Source of the DNA: Eubacterium sp. AB3007
GTDB taxonomy: Bacteria; Bacillota; Clostridia; Peptostreptococcales; Anaerovoracaceae
Reading direction: 5' to 3'
Length of the DNA: 64,000 bases
NCBI RefSeq assembly: GCF_000688015.1
Contig: NZ_JIAD01000001.1
Location: forward strand, 930,001-994,000
Under the pieces are notes generated by a model, which made no database searches, was not told the origin of the DNA, and saw only the letters and a list, made by a program, of their open reading frames with translations. Shown piece after piece: positions 26,548 through 33,486 of the stretch. Made by a program: the position numbers and the translations under genes. How positions within the stretch are numbered: the stretch's first letter is position 1; the number at the start of each line of letters is the position of its first letter.

Positions 26548-26753
26548 CAATACCAACGAAAAACGACATCCTTCCGGATGTCGTTATCGTTGGTATCGCC
26601 TAAGGGAGTTTGCGGCCGATGCCCTTTCGGGCATAGTCCGCCAGTCTACGCAGGCTCGTTCAGCCTGCTTGACTCGCTCACTACGGAACGGTCCAGACGA
26701 CCGTTCCCCTTCACGTTCGCGCCCTTTCGGGTTCGACTCCCTCCAACTATATG
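26548..26753 (-). repeat. 206-bp tandem repeat, copy A (distal to tRNA-Glu)
   Basis: This unit is identical to copy B except at 26696 (G here, A in copy B at 26902). Read in the direction of the tRNA-Glu gene it holds a copy of the last 19 bases of that tRNA including its encoded CCA, the tRNA's terminator hairpin, a second CGTTGGTAT that forms an inverted repeat around the terminator, and a roughly 140-base structured part (26603-26742) closed by AGGGAGT/ACTCCCT. Confidence 0.93.
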
Positions 26754-26959
26754 CAATACCAACGAAAAACGACATCCTTCCGGATGTCGTTATCGTTGGT
26801 ATCGCCTAAGGGAGTTTGCGGCCGATGCCCTTTCGGGCATAGTCCGCCAGTCTACGCAGGCTCGTTCAGCCTGCTTGACTCGCTCACTACGGAACGGTCC
26901 AAACGACCGTTCCCCTTCACGTTCGCGCCCTTTCGGGTTCGACTCCCTCCAACTATATG
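26754..26959 (-). repeat. 206-bp tandem repeat, copy B
   Basis: This copy directly abuts copy A with the same period. Its structured part spans 26809-26948 and contains three strong hairpins: an ATGCCC/GGGCAT stem inside GCGG/CCGC, GCAGGCT/AGCCTGC, and GGAACGGTC/GACCGTTCC. The near identity of the copies implies recent duplication or gene conversion. Confidence 0.93.
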
Positions 26960-27021
26960 CAATACCAACGAAAAACGACATCCTTCCGGATGTCGTTATC
27001 GTTGGTATCGCCTAAGGGAGT
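26960..27021 (-). repeat. partial third repeat merging into tRNA-Glu
   Basis: The first 62 bases of the 206-bp unit recur here. Identity stops at 27021, where this copy continues as the genuine tRNA-Glu T-arm while the full units continue into the structured part. The tRNA gene is therefore the likely source of the repeated end. Confidence 0.88.
26971..26997 (-). terminator. intrinsic terminator of tRNA-Glu
   Basis: A ten-base perfect stem with a four-base loop is followed on the minus strand by five T, a few bases after the tRNA CCA. The same terminator is repeated in each 206-bp unit. Confidence 0.85.
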
Positions 27022-27077
27022 CGAACCCTTGATTCAGCCGTGAGAGGGCTGCGTCTTGACCACTTGACCAAGGCGAC
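27003..27077 (-). tRNA. tRNA-Glu (anticodon CTC)
   Basis: The cloverleaf folds completely: a seven-base acceptor GTCGCCT with AGGCGAT (one G-U), a three-base D stem, anticodon stem CAGCC/GGCTG around loop CTCTCAC, and T stem AAGGG/CCCTT around TTCGACT. The discriminator is A and CCA is encoded (27003-27005). The CTC anticodon reads GAG. Confidence 0.95.
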
Positions 27078-27114
27078 ATATTCAGTTACGTCCGCCGAAG
27101 CACTGACAGATGTT

Positions 27115-27143
27115 ATTATATAACGAATCAGAAAGGAACGCAA
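27115..27143 (-). promoter_or_regulatory. tRNA-Glu promoter
   Basis: The minus strand has TTGCGT (27138-27143), 17 bases and a perfect TATAAT (27115-27120), about 40 bases upstream of the tRNA. Confidence 0.8.
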
Positions 27144-27196
27144 CCCCTTTTTTTGAAAAAAATAATGTTTTTTTGGAAATAATATGTAGATTTTAC

Positions 27197-27225
27197 TTGC
27201 ATTTTCCCCTCATTTGTGGTAAATT
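27197..27225 (+). promoter_or_regulatory. tRNA-Ser promoter
   Basis: TTGCAT (27197-27202), 17 bases and TAAATT (27220-27225) lie 20 bases before the tRNA. Confidence 0.7.
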
Positions 27226-27245
27226 AATTCGTGGACACGCGGTGT

Positions 27246-27333
27246 GGAGGGTTGACCGAGTGGCTAAGGAGCTCGCCTGGAAAGCGAGTAGGGTGTAACA
27301 GCCTCGTGGGTTCGAGTCCCATGCCCTCCGCCA
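27246..27333 (+). tRNA. tRNA-Ser (anticodon GGA)
   Basis: The class II tRNA has acceptor GGAGGGT with GCCCTCC, D-arm GACCGAGTGGCTAAGGAGC, anticodon stem CTCGC/GCGAG around CTGGAAA, a long variable arm, and T-arm GTGGG/CCCAT around TTCGAGT. Discriminator G and encoded CCA follow. The GGA anticodon reads UCC and UCU. Confidence 0.97.
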
Positions 27334-27341
27334 AAAGAAAG

Positions 27342-27373
27342 CATCGAGCAAACAGCTCGATGTTTTTTCTTTT
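27342..27373 (+). terminator. intrinsic terminator of tRNA-Ser
   Basis: A perfect eight-base stem CATCGAGC/GCTCGATG with a five-base loop is followed by six T and more T after one C, nine bases after the CCA. Confidence 0.93.
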
Positions 27374-27455
27374 GGTGGAATAGGATTGGAGGAAATACAC
27401 AGACAAGGCTTTGTGGAAGAGAATGAAGCGAATATCGACTTGTGAAATGACATTA

Positions 27456-28379
27456 TTAACGAGCATCGTTTACGCAGACAGATTTACTCCCTACCCTCAG
27501 ATTCGGAAGCAATATCCCAGAGATGATCAGCACGGCCCCCAGGATGCCGGATGCGCCCAGCATCTCCCCCAGCAACAACCATCCCAGGATCGCCGTGGTC
27601 AGCGGATTCAGTGCACCGATGATGCCGGCGGTCTCAGAGGATATAGGCTTCTGAGCCACCGGTTGCATGGTGAACCCGAAGGCTGTACACAGCAGCGCCA
27701 ATCCCAGCAGAAGCACCCACTGGCTACCGCTATGTGGAAGATGGGGAGACTCTGTACAAAGCGAGGCCACTATCCCCATGCTCCCCATAATGCCCACATA
27801 TAGAATGCCCAGAGTCATTGGGTCGTGCTTTTTCGACAGCCGGTCAGTAAGAATGATAGCCACCGCATACAGCAGAGCTGCAGCCATGCAGAGAATCTCC
27901 CCGAGCCCAACACCGACGACCCCTCCGCTTCGCAGTACGATAAACCCGATGCCCAGGAACGTGATCAATGTACTGATGACGATCACCGGCGCCGGCCGCC
28001 GCCGCAGAAGGATCGCCTCGATCACCGGCACGATGACGATGGCACTGTTTTCCAGAAAAGAACAGGTGGACGAGGTGGTGTACTGCAGTCCGATCAGCTC
28101 TGCGGCCATGCACAGGAAGTACACCCCTCCCAGCACAAAGCTTCCTGCCAACACCCCCGGATCCCTTTGAACATCCCGGCAGGTACGCTTCAGAAACAGC
28201 AGGAACAGTACCGCGAACGCCAGTAGGAACCGTAGCCCCAGAAGGTTCAAAGGCCCCATCCCATCCAGGAGGGATTTGGACATCAGAAAAGAGGATCCTC
28301 TGGCCATCGACAGACCCGCCATCAGAAGGCAGCCACTCCTCACAGAAAGCATTCCCCTGCTATCGCAACGTATATCCAC
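27456..28379 (-). CDS. EamA/DMT-family transporter
   Basis: The membrane protein has ten predicted helices in two EamA repeats, with RGSSFLMSKSLL in helix 1 and the conserved LNPLTTAILGWLLLGE at the end of the second repeat (helix 9). The family exports amino acids, metabolites or drugs; the substrate is unknown. The start is uncertain: the frame is open from a GTG at 28394, but GGAGG there lies eight bases before a second GTG at 28379, which is preferred, and an ATG occurs at 28352. It is transcribed away from the adjacent LysR regulator gene, which may control it. Confidence 0.88.
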   Translation of the reverse strand: MDIRCDSRGMLSVRSGCLLMAGLSMARGSSFLMSKSLLDGMGPLNLLGLRFLLAFAVLFLLFLKRTCRDVQRDPGVLAGSFVLGGVYFLCMAAELIGLQYTTSSTCSFLENSAIVIVPVIEAILLRRRPAPVIVISTLITFLGIGFIVLRSGGVVGVGLGEILCMAAALLYAVAIILTDRLSKKHDPMTLGILYVGIMGSMGIVASLCTESPHLPHSGSQWVLLLGLALLCTAFGFTMQPVAQKPISSETAGIIGALNPLTTAILGWLLLGEMLGASGILGAVLIISGILLPNLRVGSKSVCVNDAR

Positions 28380-28406
28380 TCCGCTCACCTCCACTGCCTT
28401 TCGCTC

Positions 28407-28435
28407 TTGACACTATTATATCCTTGCGTTATCAT
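28407..28435 (+). promoter_or_regulatory. promoter of the LysR gene
   Basis: A perfect TTGACA (28407-28412), 17 bases and TATCAT (28430-28435) point to the LysR gene. The 115-base gap to the divergent EamA gene is the expected place for the regulator's operator. Confidence 0.8.
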
Positions 28436-28494
28436 TGAGTAAATCGAGAATATATCAACCTATAGTTGTGTAATAGTCAACATTAGGAGGGAAC

Positions 28495-29409
28495 ATGGAT
28501 ACAGAACGTTGCAAAGGATTGCTTTGTGTAATCGAGGAAGGCAGCCTGACCGCAGCTGCCGCAAGATTGGGATACACCACCTCCGGAATGAGCCGCATGG
28601 TGGCAACAATGGAAGAAGAGACGGGATGCCCTTTGCTGGTACGCAGCCGCAGTGGGGTATCGCCTACTGAGGAGTGCCAGATGCTCCTGCCCGTAATGCG
28701 ACAGATCGTGGATGCTGCAGACCGCTACACACAGCTTGCCGGAGAACTTGTCGGCCTTGAAAGAGGAACGATCCGCATCGGCACGTCCTACTACGCCTAC
28801 TATGACTGGTTTGCCAGGCTCATCGCGGAGTTCAGCCGGGCGTATCCCGGGATCCGGGTGGAGATTCGGGAAGGAACCAGCAGCGAACTGCTCCAGGAAA
28901 TGGAGGCACATAGGCTGGAACTCTGCATCATAAGCAAGCGGGACGGACAGTACGATTGGCTCCCCTTGGTTCGCGATCAGCTTCTGGCTTGCCTGCCGGA
29001 GCATCACCCTCTGTCGGATTCGCCATCATTTCCCGTGATCCGCTTCGGGGAGGAGGATTTTGTCGAACTCTATCCAGGTAAGGACTCGGACAACTCCAGG
29101 ATGCTCCACCGCTGCAAGGTCCGCCCCAACATACGCTATTCCACCTCAGACAACTACGCCGCCTACGCCATGGTGGCGGCCGGTCTTGGGGTCACCTGTA
29201 CCAATGCCATCATTGGAGAAGCCTTTCGGGCCGGCGTTCGCTACCTCCCGCTGGAACCCCCTCAGTATATCGAGATTGGAATGGCAACACCGCCCCGTGA
29301 AGGTATGTCCCCCGCGGCCTGTCGGTTTGCAGAATTCGCCCAGGAACGTTTTCCGGATGGTGTACGCCTATCAAAACAGAAAGGTGGTGACAAAACCGGA
29401 AAATCGTAG
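28495..29409 (+). CDS. LysR-family transcriptional regulator
   Basis: The 304-residue protein has the N-terminal winged helix-turn-helix of LysR proteins (residues about 4-62, with EGSLTAAAARLGYTTSGMSRMV and the GCPLLVRS wing). A linker helix and two effector subdomains follow (from about 92). The motif LVRDQLLACLPEHHPL is typical of the hinge strand. AGGAGGG precedes the ATG. Its divergent neighbour is an EamA transporter, a common pair in which the regulator switches on export in response to the transported metabolite. It converges with hypA. Confidence 0.94.
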   Translation: MDTERCKGLLCVIEEGSLTAAAARLGYTTSGMSRMVATMEEETGCPLLVRSRSGVSPTEECQMLLPVMRQIVDAADRYTQLAGELVGLERGTIRIGTSYYAYYDWFARLIAEFSRAYPGIRVEIREGTSSELLQEMEAHRLELCIISKRDGQYDWLPLVRDQLLACLPEHHPLSDSPSFPVIRFGEEDFVELYPGKDSDNSRMLHRCKVRPNIRYSTSDNYAAYAMVAAGLGVTCTNAIIGEAFRAGVRYLPLEPPQYIEIGMATPPREGMSPAACRFAEFAQERFPDGVRLSKQKGGDKTGKS

Positions 29410-29455
29410 GGATACACCCCTGCCGAAAGCCGGAATTGTCACCACTGCAAACGAC

Positions 29456-29827
29456 TCAGACATTTCCTGTATTCTGTTCTTTTGCCGGCACAAAGTAATC
29501 CAGCAGAAGTTCCTTTCCACCAAGCAGATCCGATGCCCCGCTGCCACACTCCGGGCAGGTCGCGTAGCCAAAGTCATCCTGGGAGCTGTATTCGGTTCCA
29601 CACTCCCGGCAGCGCAGCCGGATATCTCTCATCTCAATATGCAGGGTCGCCTCCTGGAACATGGGGCGTTGGTATCTGGCGATCTGAAAGCATCTCTCCA
29701 TCAGTTCCGGCACCGCCGCCAGACGGCCGATCACCAGTCCGATCTCCCCCACCTTCTCGATTCCCATGCCAGATGCCTTATTCTCCACTGCATTGAGAAC
29801 ATAAGTGACCAATGACATTTCATGCAT
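29456..29827 (-). CDS. hypA: HypA-type nickel/zinc metallochaperone
   Basis: The 123-residue protein begins MHEMSL, giving the nickel-binding Met-His-Glu N-terminus of HypA. It has the zinc finger CRECG...CPECGS (cysteines at about residues 73, 76, 90 and 93) and the C-terminal GGKELLLDYF. HypA delivers nickel to [NiFe]-hydrogenase, often with HypB. No hydrogenase structural gene or other hyp gene is in the window. It lies eight bases after a long ferredoxin gene, at the end of a five-gene redox operon, so it may serve a nickel enzyme elsewhere or an unknown partner here. Confidence 0.93.
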   Translation of the reverse strand: MHEMSLVTYVLNAVENKASGMGIEKVGEIGLVIGRLAAVPELMERCFQIARYQRPMFQEATLHIEMRDIRLRCRECGTEYSSQDDFGYATCPECGSGASDLLGGKELLLDYFVPAKEQNTGNV

Positions 29828-29835
29828 GGCAGCAC

Positions 29836-31089
29836 CTATATGTGATCGCGCTTCTGGTAATCACAGGCGCGGTTCGAGGAAGTATCTCCAGGGATCCTTG
29901 TTTCCAGTTTCAACGCCCCGAAATTGCACTTGGTCACGCAGAGCCCGCAACCGATGCACCGCATGGTGTCAATACAAGCGCCCTCGTCCGAAATCCGAAT
30001 GGCCTCCATGGGGCAGATAGACGCACACTGCCCACAGGATCGACATCCATCCAGCCGTGCCGGGACAAAACGGGAAGGACCTGCGATGGTGGTCTCCCCC
30101 CTCTTCAGTGAATTAAGGAAGACACAGCAGCACTTGCAGCAATTGCAGATGGAAGTGGGATGCTCTGCGTTATAGGTCATCTGTACCAGACCTTCGTCCC
30201 GACAGGCTTTGATGACCTCCTCTATCTCTTCCTTTGTCTTGGGCTCTGCCCAACCCATGCGTATACTTACCTCGGCGGTTTTGTCAAACAGCACGCAAGT
30301 CTGCATAGAATGGTCGCATGCCCGGTCATGCTCGTGCTCTGTGCTGGCCCTGCACACACACTCCGCCAACGCATAGCACCAGGCGTTATTGATGATCTCC
30401 GAGGTCCGGTCGAAGTCGATAACCATTCGGTCATCTGGTATCTCAATGTTCATAGGCACTTTCCCATACCTGTCATCTCCTGTGAGTGCCACCTCATTAG
30501 GCATGGCGATCATTACGTTCCCGGATTTCGGGATCTTCCGCATATCCTCGCTGTTACCACGGATGATGTTGTAAAACCAGTGGAACACTGCTTCGTACAG
30601 AGGGGATCCTTCTCTTCCGGCATAAGAACTGACCAGATACAGAAGGTATGTGCGCATGTACACAGGTTCCCCCTCTCTCTCCCCCATGGGGATGAGGAAT
30701 TCCTTCTCTATCAGCGAGGAAACGAGGGATTGCATGTTCGCCGCAAGCTCCGGCCGTACACGTTCTGCCACCCGTTTCACTGTTTCCGGTGCAGGATCTT
30801 CTGGAAGGTGGGAGTAATCCGGAAAAGCCATCCAGACTTCCGCCTCGTCCTCCGTCAGGACCTGTGCCAGTCCTTGCAGGATCTCTCCTTGATTCGGAGC
30901 ATCACAGTAAGGCGCCAGCAATAGATCCAGCACCTTGCCGTATACCGCAGGTGCGGTACATACGATATCTGCTCCTTTATAGGGTGGTTTTCCGCCAATC
31001 TGGCCCCCCAGTGTGGTATCTGGCCAGTAAGCACTTCCATGCACCGTGCACTTCCCTGGGAATGGCCCCTGTTCAAATCTGTTTATCAT
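29836..31089 (-). CDS. long Cys-rich dicluster ferredoxin-like protein (paralogue 2)
   Basis: The 417-residue protein ends with two [4Fe-4S] motifs, CRSCGQCASICP and CIGCGLCVTKC (about residues 350-395). Before them lie ECVCR (about 256), CDH...C and the dense CNCCKCCC motif (about 325). The N-terminal half is helical, with a winged-helix-like stretch and no signal peptide. Such proteins occur in anaerobes beside redox enzymes, and their reaction is unknown. The next gene upstream on the strand is a clear paralogue with the same Cys spacing, and hypA follows by eight bases. AAGGAG lies about ten bases before the ATG. Confidence 0.85.
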   Translation of the reverse strand: MINRFEQGPFPGKCTVHGSAYWPDTTLGGQIGGKPPYKGADIVCTAPAVYGKVLDLLLAPYCDAPNQGEILQGLAQVLTEDEAEVWMAFPDYSHLPEDPAPETVKRVAERVRPELAANMQSLVSSLIEKEFLIPMGEREGEPVYMRTYLLYLVSSYAGREGSPLYEAVFHWFYNIIRGNSEDMRKIPKSGNVMIAMPNEVALTGDDRYGKVPMNIEIPDDRMVIDFDRTSEIINNAWCYALAECVCRASTEHEHDRACDHSMQTCVLFDKTAEVSIRMGWAEPKTKEEIEEVIKACRDEGLVQMTYNAEHPTSICNCCKCCCVFLNSLKRGETTIAGPSRFVPARLDGCRSCGQCASICPMEAIRISDEGACIDTMRCIGCGLCVTKCNFGALKLETRIPGDTSSNRACDYQKRDHI

Positions 31090-31102
31090 ACAGCATCACT
31101 CC

Positions 31103-32269
31103 TTACAGATAGATTCTCTCAGGTTTCTCCCGACCATACTCGGTCTGGGCGCCTGCCCGCTTTATCATCTTAAGTACTCCCTTTGGACAGTTCGCAGCGC
31201 AAAGTCCACATCCCGCACATAGCGACCCCTTGACCTGTGGAATCCCCATATCAAAGGAGATGGCATCCATGAAACATACCTGGGCGCATTTCCCACACCC
31301 GATGCAGTTCTCCACGTGCCCGCCATCTGCCTGCCAACGGGAAGGTACTGCCATGTTGGTCTCATATCGTTTCATGGATAGCAGACACAGGCAGCAGCAC
31401 TCGCAGCAGTTGCACATAGCCAGCGGGTGGGCAGCATTGCTGATCTCCTGCACCAATCCCCGGTCACGGTACTGCCGTACCAGTGACTTGGCCTCGTCTA
31501 CCGAGATCTGCCTGCCGTATCCCATCTCGATGGTAGGCACCGCCGCCTCGTTGAACACAAAGCAAGTATCCTGGATCGGGTGGTCACACTCTCTGGTACC
31601 CTGCCTATCCTTGGCCAGCCTGCACATACATGGGATCACCGCAATGGTCTCCTGCGCTTCCAGGATCTTGTCCAGCTCATCCATGGGCAGGATTTCCCGC
31701 TGATCCGGGATCTCCAGGTTCATGGGAATCTTCCCGTGGATCTGGTTTCCATCCAGCGTCCCCTGATGGGGCTGAATCCTGTACTCCGTCGTAGTCGCTC
31801 TCAGTTTCCCTGAATCCCCACTGCACTGGGCCTCCCACCAGTCCAGTCCGACCTGACCGAAGGGCGTCTTCTCCGGCCAGAGGATCGCATCGAAGATGAT
31901 ACCGAACAGATAGTTCCGCACATATCGGTCATTCCCCAGATCCACCAACAGGTCGCTGCTGACCAGTTCCCCGGTCAGATCTCTGGCCTTGCCTGCAAAC
32001 GAGGGATCCATCTTTCGACTCGCCTCAGACAGCGACTCCCCCTTGGTATCGATGACAAAATCAGGGTAGGCAAACCACGCTCTTGCAGCCTCCTTGGAGA
32101 TCGACCTCTTCAGCACTGCCAGGAAACCATCGTAGTTACGCATGGGGCCATAGGGAGCCTGCAGGTTGTCCAACACCTCCCGGTAAGGATCCTGCTTCCC
32201 TGTTTTAGCATTCTCATAATGCTTTACGTTCTCATCCAGTCTCTGAAAAATTGCAAACAGATCATCCAT
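31103..32269 (-). CDS. long Cys-rich dicluster ferredoxin-like protein (paralogue 1)
   Basis: The 388-residue paralogue of the following gene has PCMCR, CDH...C, CNCCECCC (about residue 293) and two C-terminal clusters, CIGCGKCAQVC and CAGCGLCAANCP. The shared blocks KVPMNIEIPD/KIPMNLEIPD and GLVQ in both proteins show duplication. The CxCR-CxH-CNCC set could bind a third metal site in addition to the two [4Fe-4S] clusters. AGGAGG precedes the ATG. It sits 21 bases after the nitroreductase gene and 13 before paralogue 2, so the two may form a heterodimeric electron carrier or enzyme. Confidence 0.85.
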   Translation of the reverse strand: MDDLFAIFQRLDENVKHYENAKTGKQDPYREVLDNLQAPYGPMRNYDGFLAVLKRSISKEAARAWFAYPDFVIDTKGESLSEASRKMDPSFAGKARDLTGELVSSDLLVDLGNDRYVRNYLFGIIFDAILWPEKTPFGQVGLDWWEAQCSGDSGKLRATTTEYRIQPHQGTLDGNQIHGKIPMNLEIPDQREILPMDELDKILEAQETIAVIPCMCRLAKDRQGTRECDHPIQDTCFVFNEAAVPTIEMGYGRQISVDEAKSLVRQYRDRGLVQEISNAAHPLAMCNCCECCCLCLLSMKRYETNMAVPSRWQADGGHVENCIGCGKCAQVCFMDAISFDMGIPQVKGSLCAGCGLCAANCPKGVLKMIKRAGAQTEYGREKPERIYL

Positions 32270-32290
32270 GCCATTTCCTCCTGCGGAAAT

Positions 32291-32809
32291 TTAGATCTTA
32301 TAGATATAGTTAGCCTTTCTTGGGGCAGCCTCCCCTACTTCGCCTTCTGCATAGCCCAGGATCACGTGACCGATGCCCTCGTAGTCCCCTTGGATCCCCA
32401 GAGCATTCAGGATCGCCTTGCCTGCTTCCGTTTCAAACTCTTCCTTCGCTCTGAAGATGTAGCAGCTGTCCACACCGAGATCCTTGGCCGCCAGCATCAG
32501 TGTGCCCATCACCAGCGATCCGTCATACAGATAGGTGGGGATGCTTTTGTCTGCCAGTACGATCAACACATCCTTTGCTCCGTAGAAAGGATCGATGTTC
32601 GCGCCCATGATGGTGCGGTTCAACTCGGACAGTCTGTCTCGCAGCCCCTGATCTGAGATCTGGATGATGATGGGAGACTGTTTTCCCATACCAGTGGGCG
32701 CATAGGTCCCTGCCTCCATGATCTGGTCAATGATTTCCTGCGGGACTCTCTGGTCCTTATATTTTCTGACGCTTCTTCTTTCCTTGATGACTTTCAGTGT
32801 TTCTGCCAT
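32291..32809 (-). CDS. nitroreductase-family FMN protein
   Basis: The 172-residue protein begins with the FMN-binding signature ERRSVRKYKDQRV (about residues 9-21) followed by AGTYAPTGMGKQSP. Near the C-terminus it has GIGHVILGYAEG. It is at the short end of the family, lacking part of the usual insert. Members reduce nitroaromatics, quinones or flavins using NAD(P)H; the natural substrate is unknown. AAGGAGG precedes the ATG. It lies between the flavodoxin-like reductase gene and the ferredoxin-like genes on one strand. Confidence 0.93.
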   Translation of the reverse strand: MAETLKVIKERRSVRKYKDQRVPQEIIDQIMEAGTYAPTGMGKQSPIIIQISDQGLRDRLSELNRTIMGANIDPFYGAKDVLIVLADKSIPTYLYDGSLVMGTLMLAAKDLGVDSCYIFRAKEEFETEAGKAILNALGIQGDYEGIGHVILGYAEGEVGEAAPRKANYIYKI

Positions 32810-32858
32810 GATATTCTCCTCCTTATTGCTATTATTTATATTATACCAACCCAGAAAA

Positions 32859-33440
32859 CTATATGCAAGATGCTAGCTTATCCGCGAAGGCCCTTGCCCG
32901 GGCATTCTTCCCCTCGTCCATGAACTCCTCCGCATAGGCTTTGTGCCTTTCGCAGAGCATCCCCCGGTAGTCCATTTGCATATGTTTGCAGTAGCGGCGG
33001 ATCCCTTCTTCCAGAAGATCCGCACCCCTCTCCGGCGGATAACCGCAGGTGACGATCAGCGCCATCGCCTTGCCCGATGCGAGGGCCGGTCCCCGTTCCT
33101 CCCCGTAATACATGCAGAGAGCGTATACCAGCCTGTCCAACAAAGCCTTGGCAGGCGGGGTAGCATACCAGGAATAGATCGGCGTAGCCAGCAACAACAG
33201 ATCGGTATCCACGATCTCACGAAAGATCTCATTCATGTCGTCGGACTGACTGCAGGTGATCTGGGTCCAGTCCTGCTGGCAATAGCGGCAGGCGGTACAT
33301 GGGCGGATATCCATGTCGTAGAGATCGAAGAGCCTGACCTCGTGTCCAGCTTCCAAAAGTTGCTGCCTGATTACCTTCTCCAGTGCGTTGGTGTTTCCCT
33401 CCTTCCGGGGACTGCCCCGAAACACAATGACCTTCGCCAT
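32859..33440 (-). CDS. flavodoxin-like NAD(P)H-dependent oxidoreductase
   Basis: The 193-residue protein has the flavin phosphate loop GSPRKEGNTNAL (residues 9-20) and the ATPIYSWYATPPAKALLDR stretch (about 86-104) of the FMN-reductase/NQO-like superfamily. Between them is a CTACRYCQ motif (about 48-55) plus a further Cys, the iron-sulfur or metal site found in iron-sulfur flavoproteins of anaerobes. It is the first gene of the redox cluster and is divergent from an EamA transporter, with only 46 bases between. Confidence 0.92.
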   Translation of the reverse strand: MAKVIVFRGSPRKEGNTNALEKVIRQQLLEAGHEVRLFDLYDMDIRPCTACRYCQQDWTQITCSQSDDMNEIFREIVDTDLLLLATPIYSWYATPPAKALLDRLVYALCMYYGEERGPALASGKAMALIVTCGYPPERGADLLEEGIRRYCKHMQMDYRGMLCERHKAYAEEFMDEGKNARARAFADKLASCI

Positions 33441-33449
33441 GACCCCTCC

Positions 33450-33478
33450 TTGTCGAAACGATTTCTATAGTATATAAT
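33450..33478 (+). promoter_or_regulatory. promoter giving a leaderless EamA message
   Basis: TTGTCG (33450-33455), 17 bases and TATAAT (33473-33478) end eight bases before the ATG at 33487. The expected start of transcription is within about two bases of the start codon and no ribosome site exists. Confidence 0.65.
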
Positions 33479-33486
33479 AACATATT

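Noticed and set aside
26548..27021. CRISPR-like array
   Set aside because: The units abut without unique spacers, are 206 bases long and contain tRNA and terminator pieces; no cas gene is present.
26485..27032. Long plus-strand frames across the repeats that look like a repeated 65-residue protein motif
   Set aside because: They repeat only because the DNA repeats, contain the reverse complement of a tRNA end and terminator, and have no ribosome site. The sequence is better explained as structured or tRNA-derived DNA.
27193..27466. Minus-strand frames of 80-86 residues over the tRNA-Ser gene
   Set aside because: They are antisense to a well-folded tRNA and its terminator.
29456..29827. hypA as evidence for a hydrogenase operon in this window
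   Set aside because: No hydrogenase subunit or other hyp gene is present; the neighbours are ferredoxin-like and flavin proteins.
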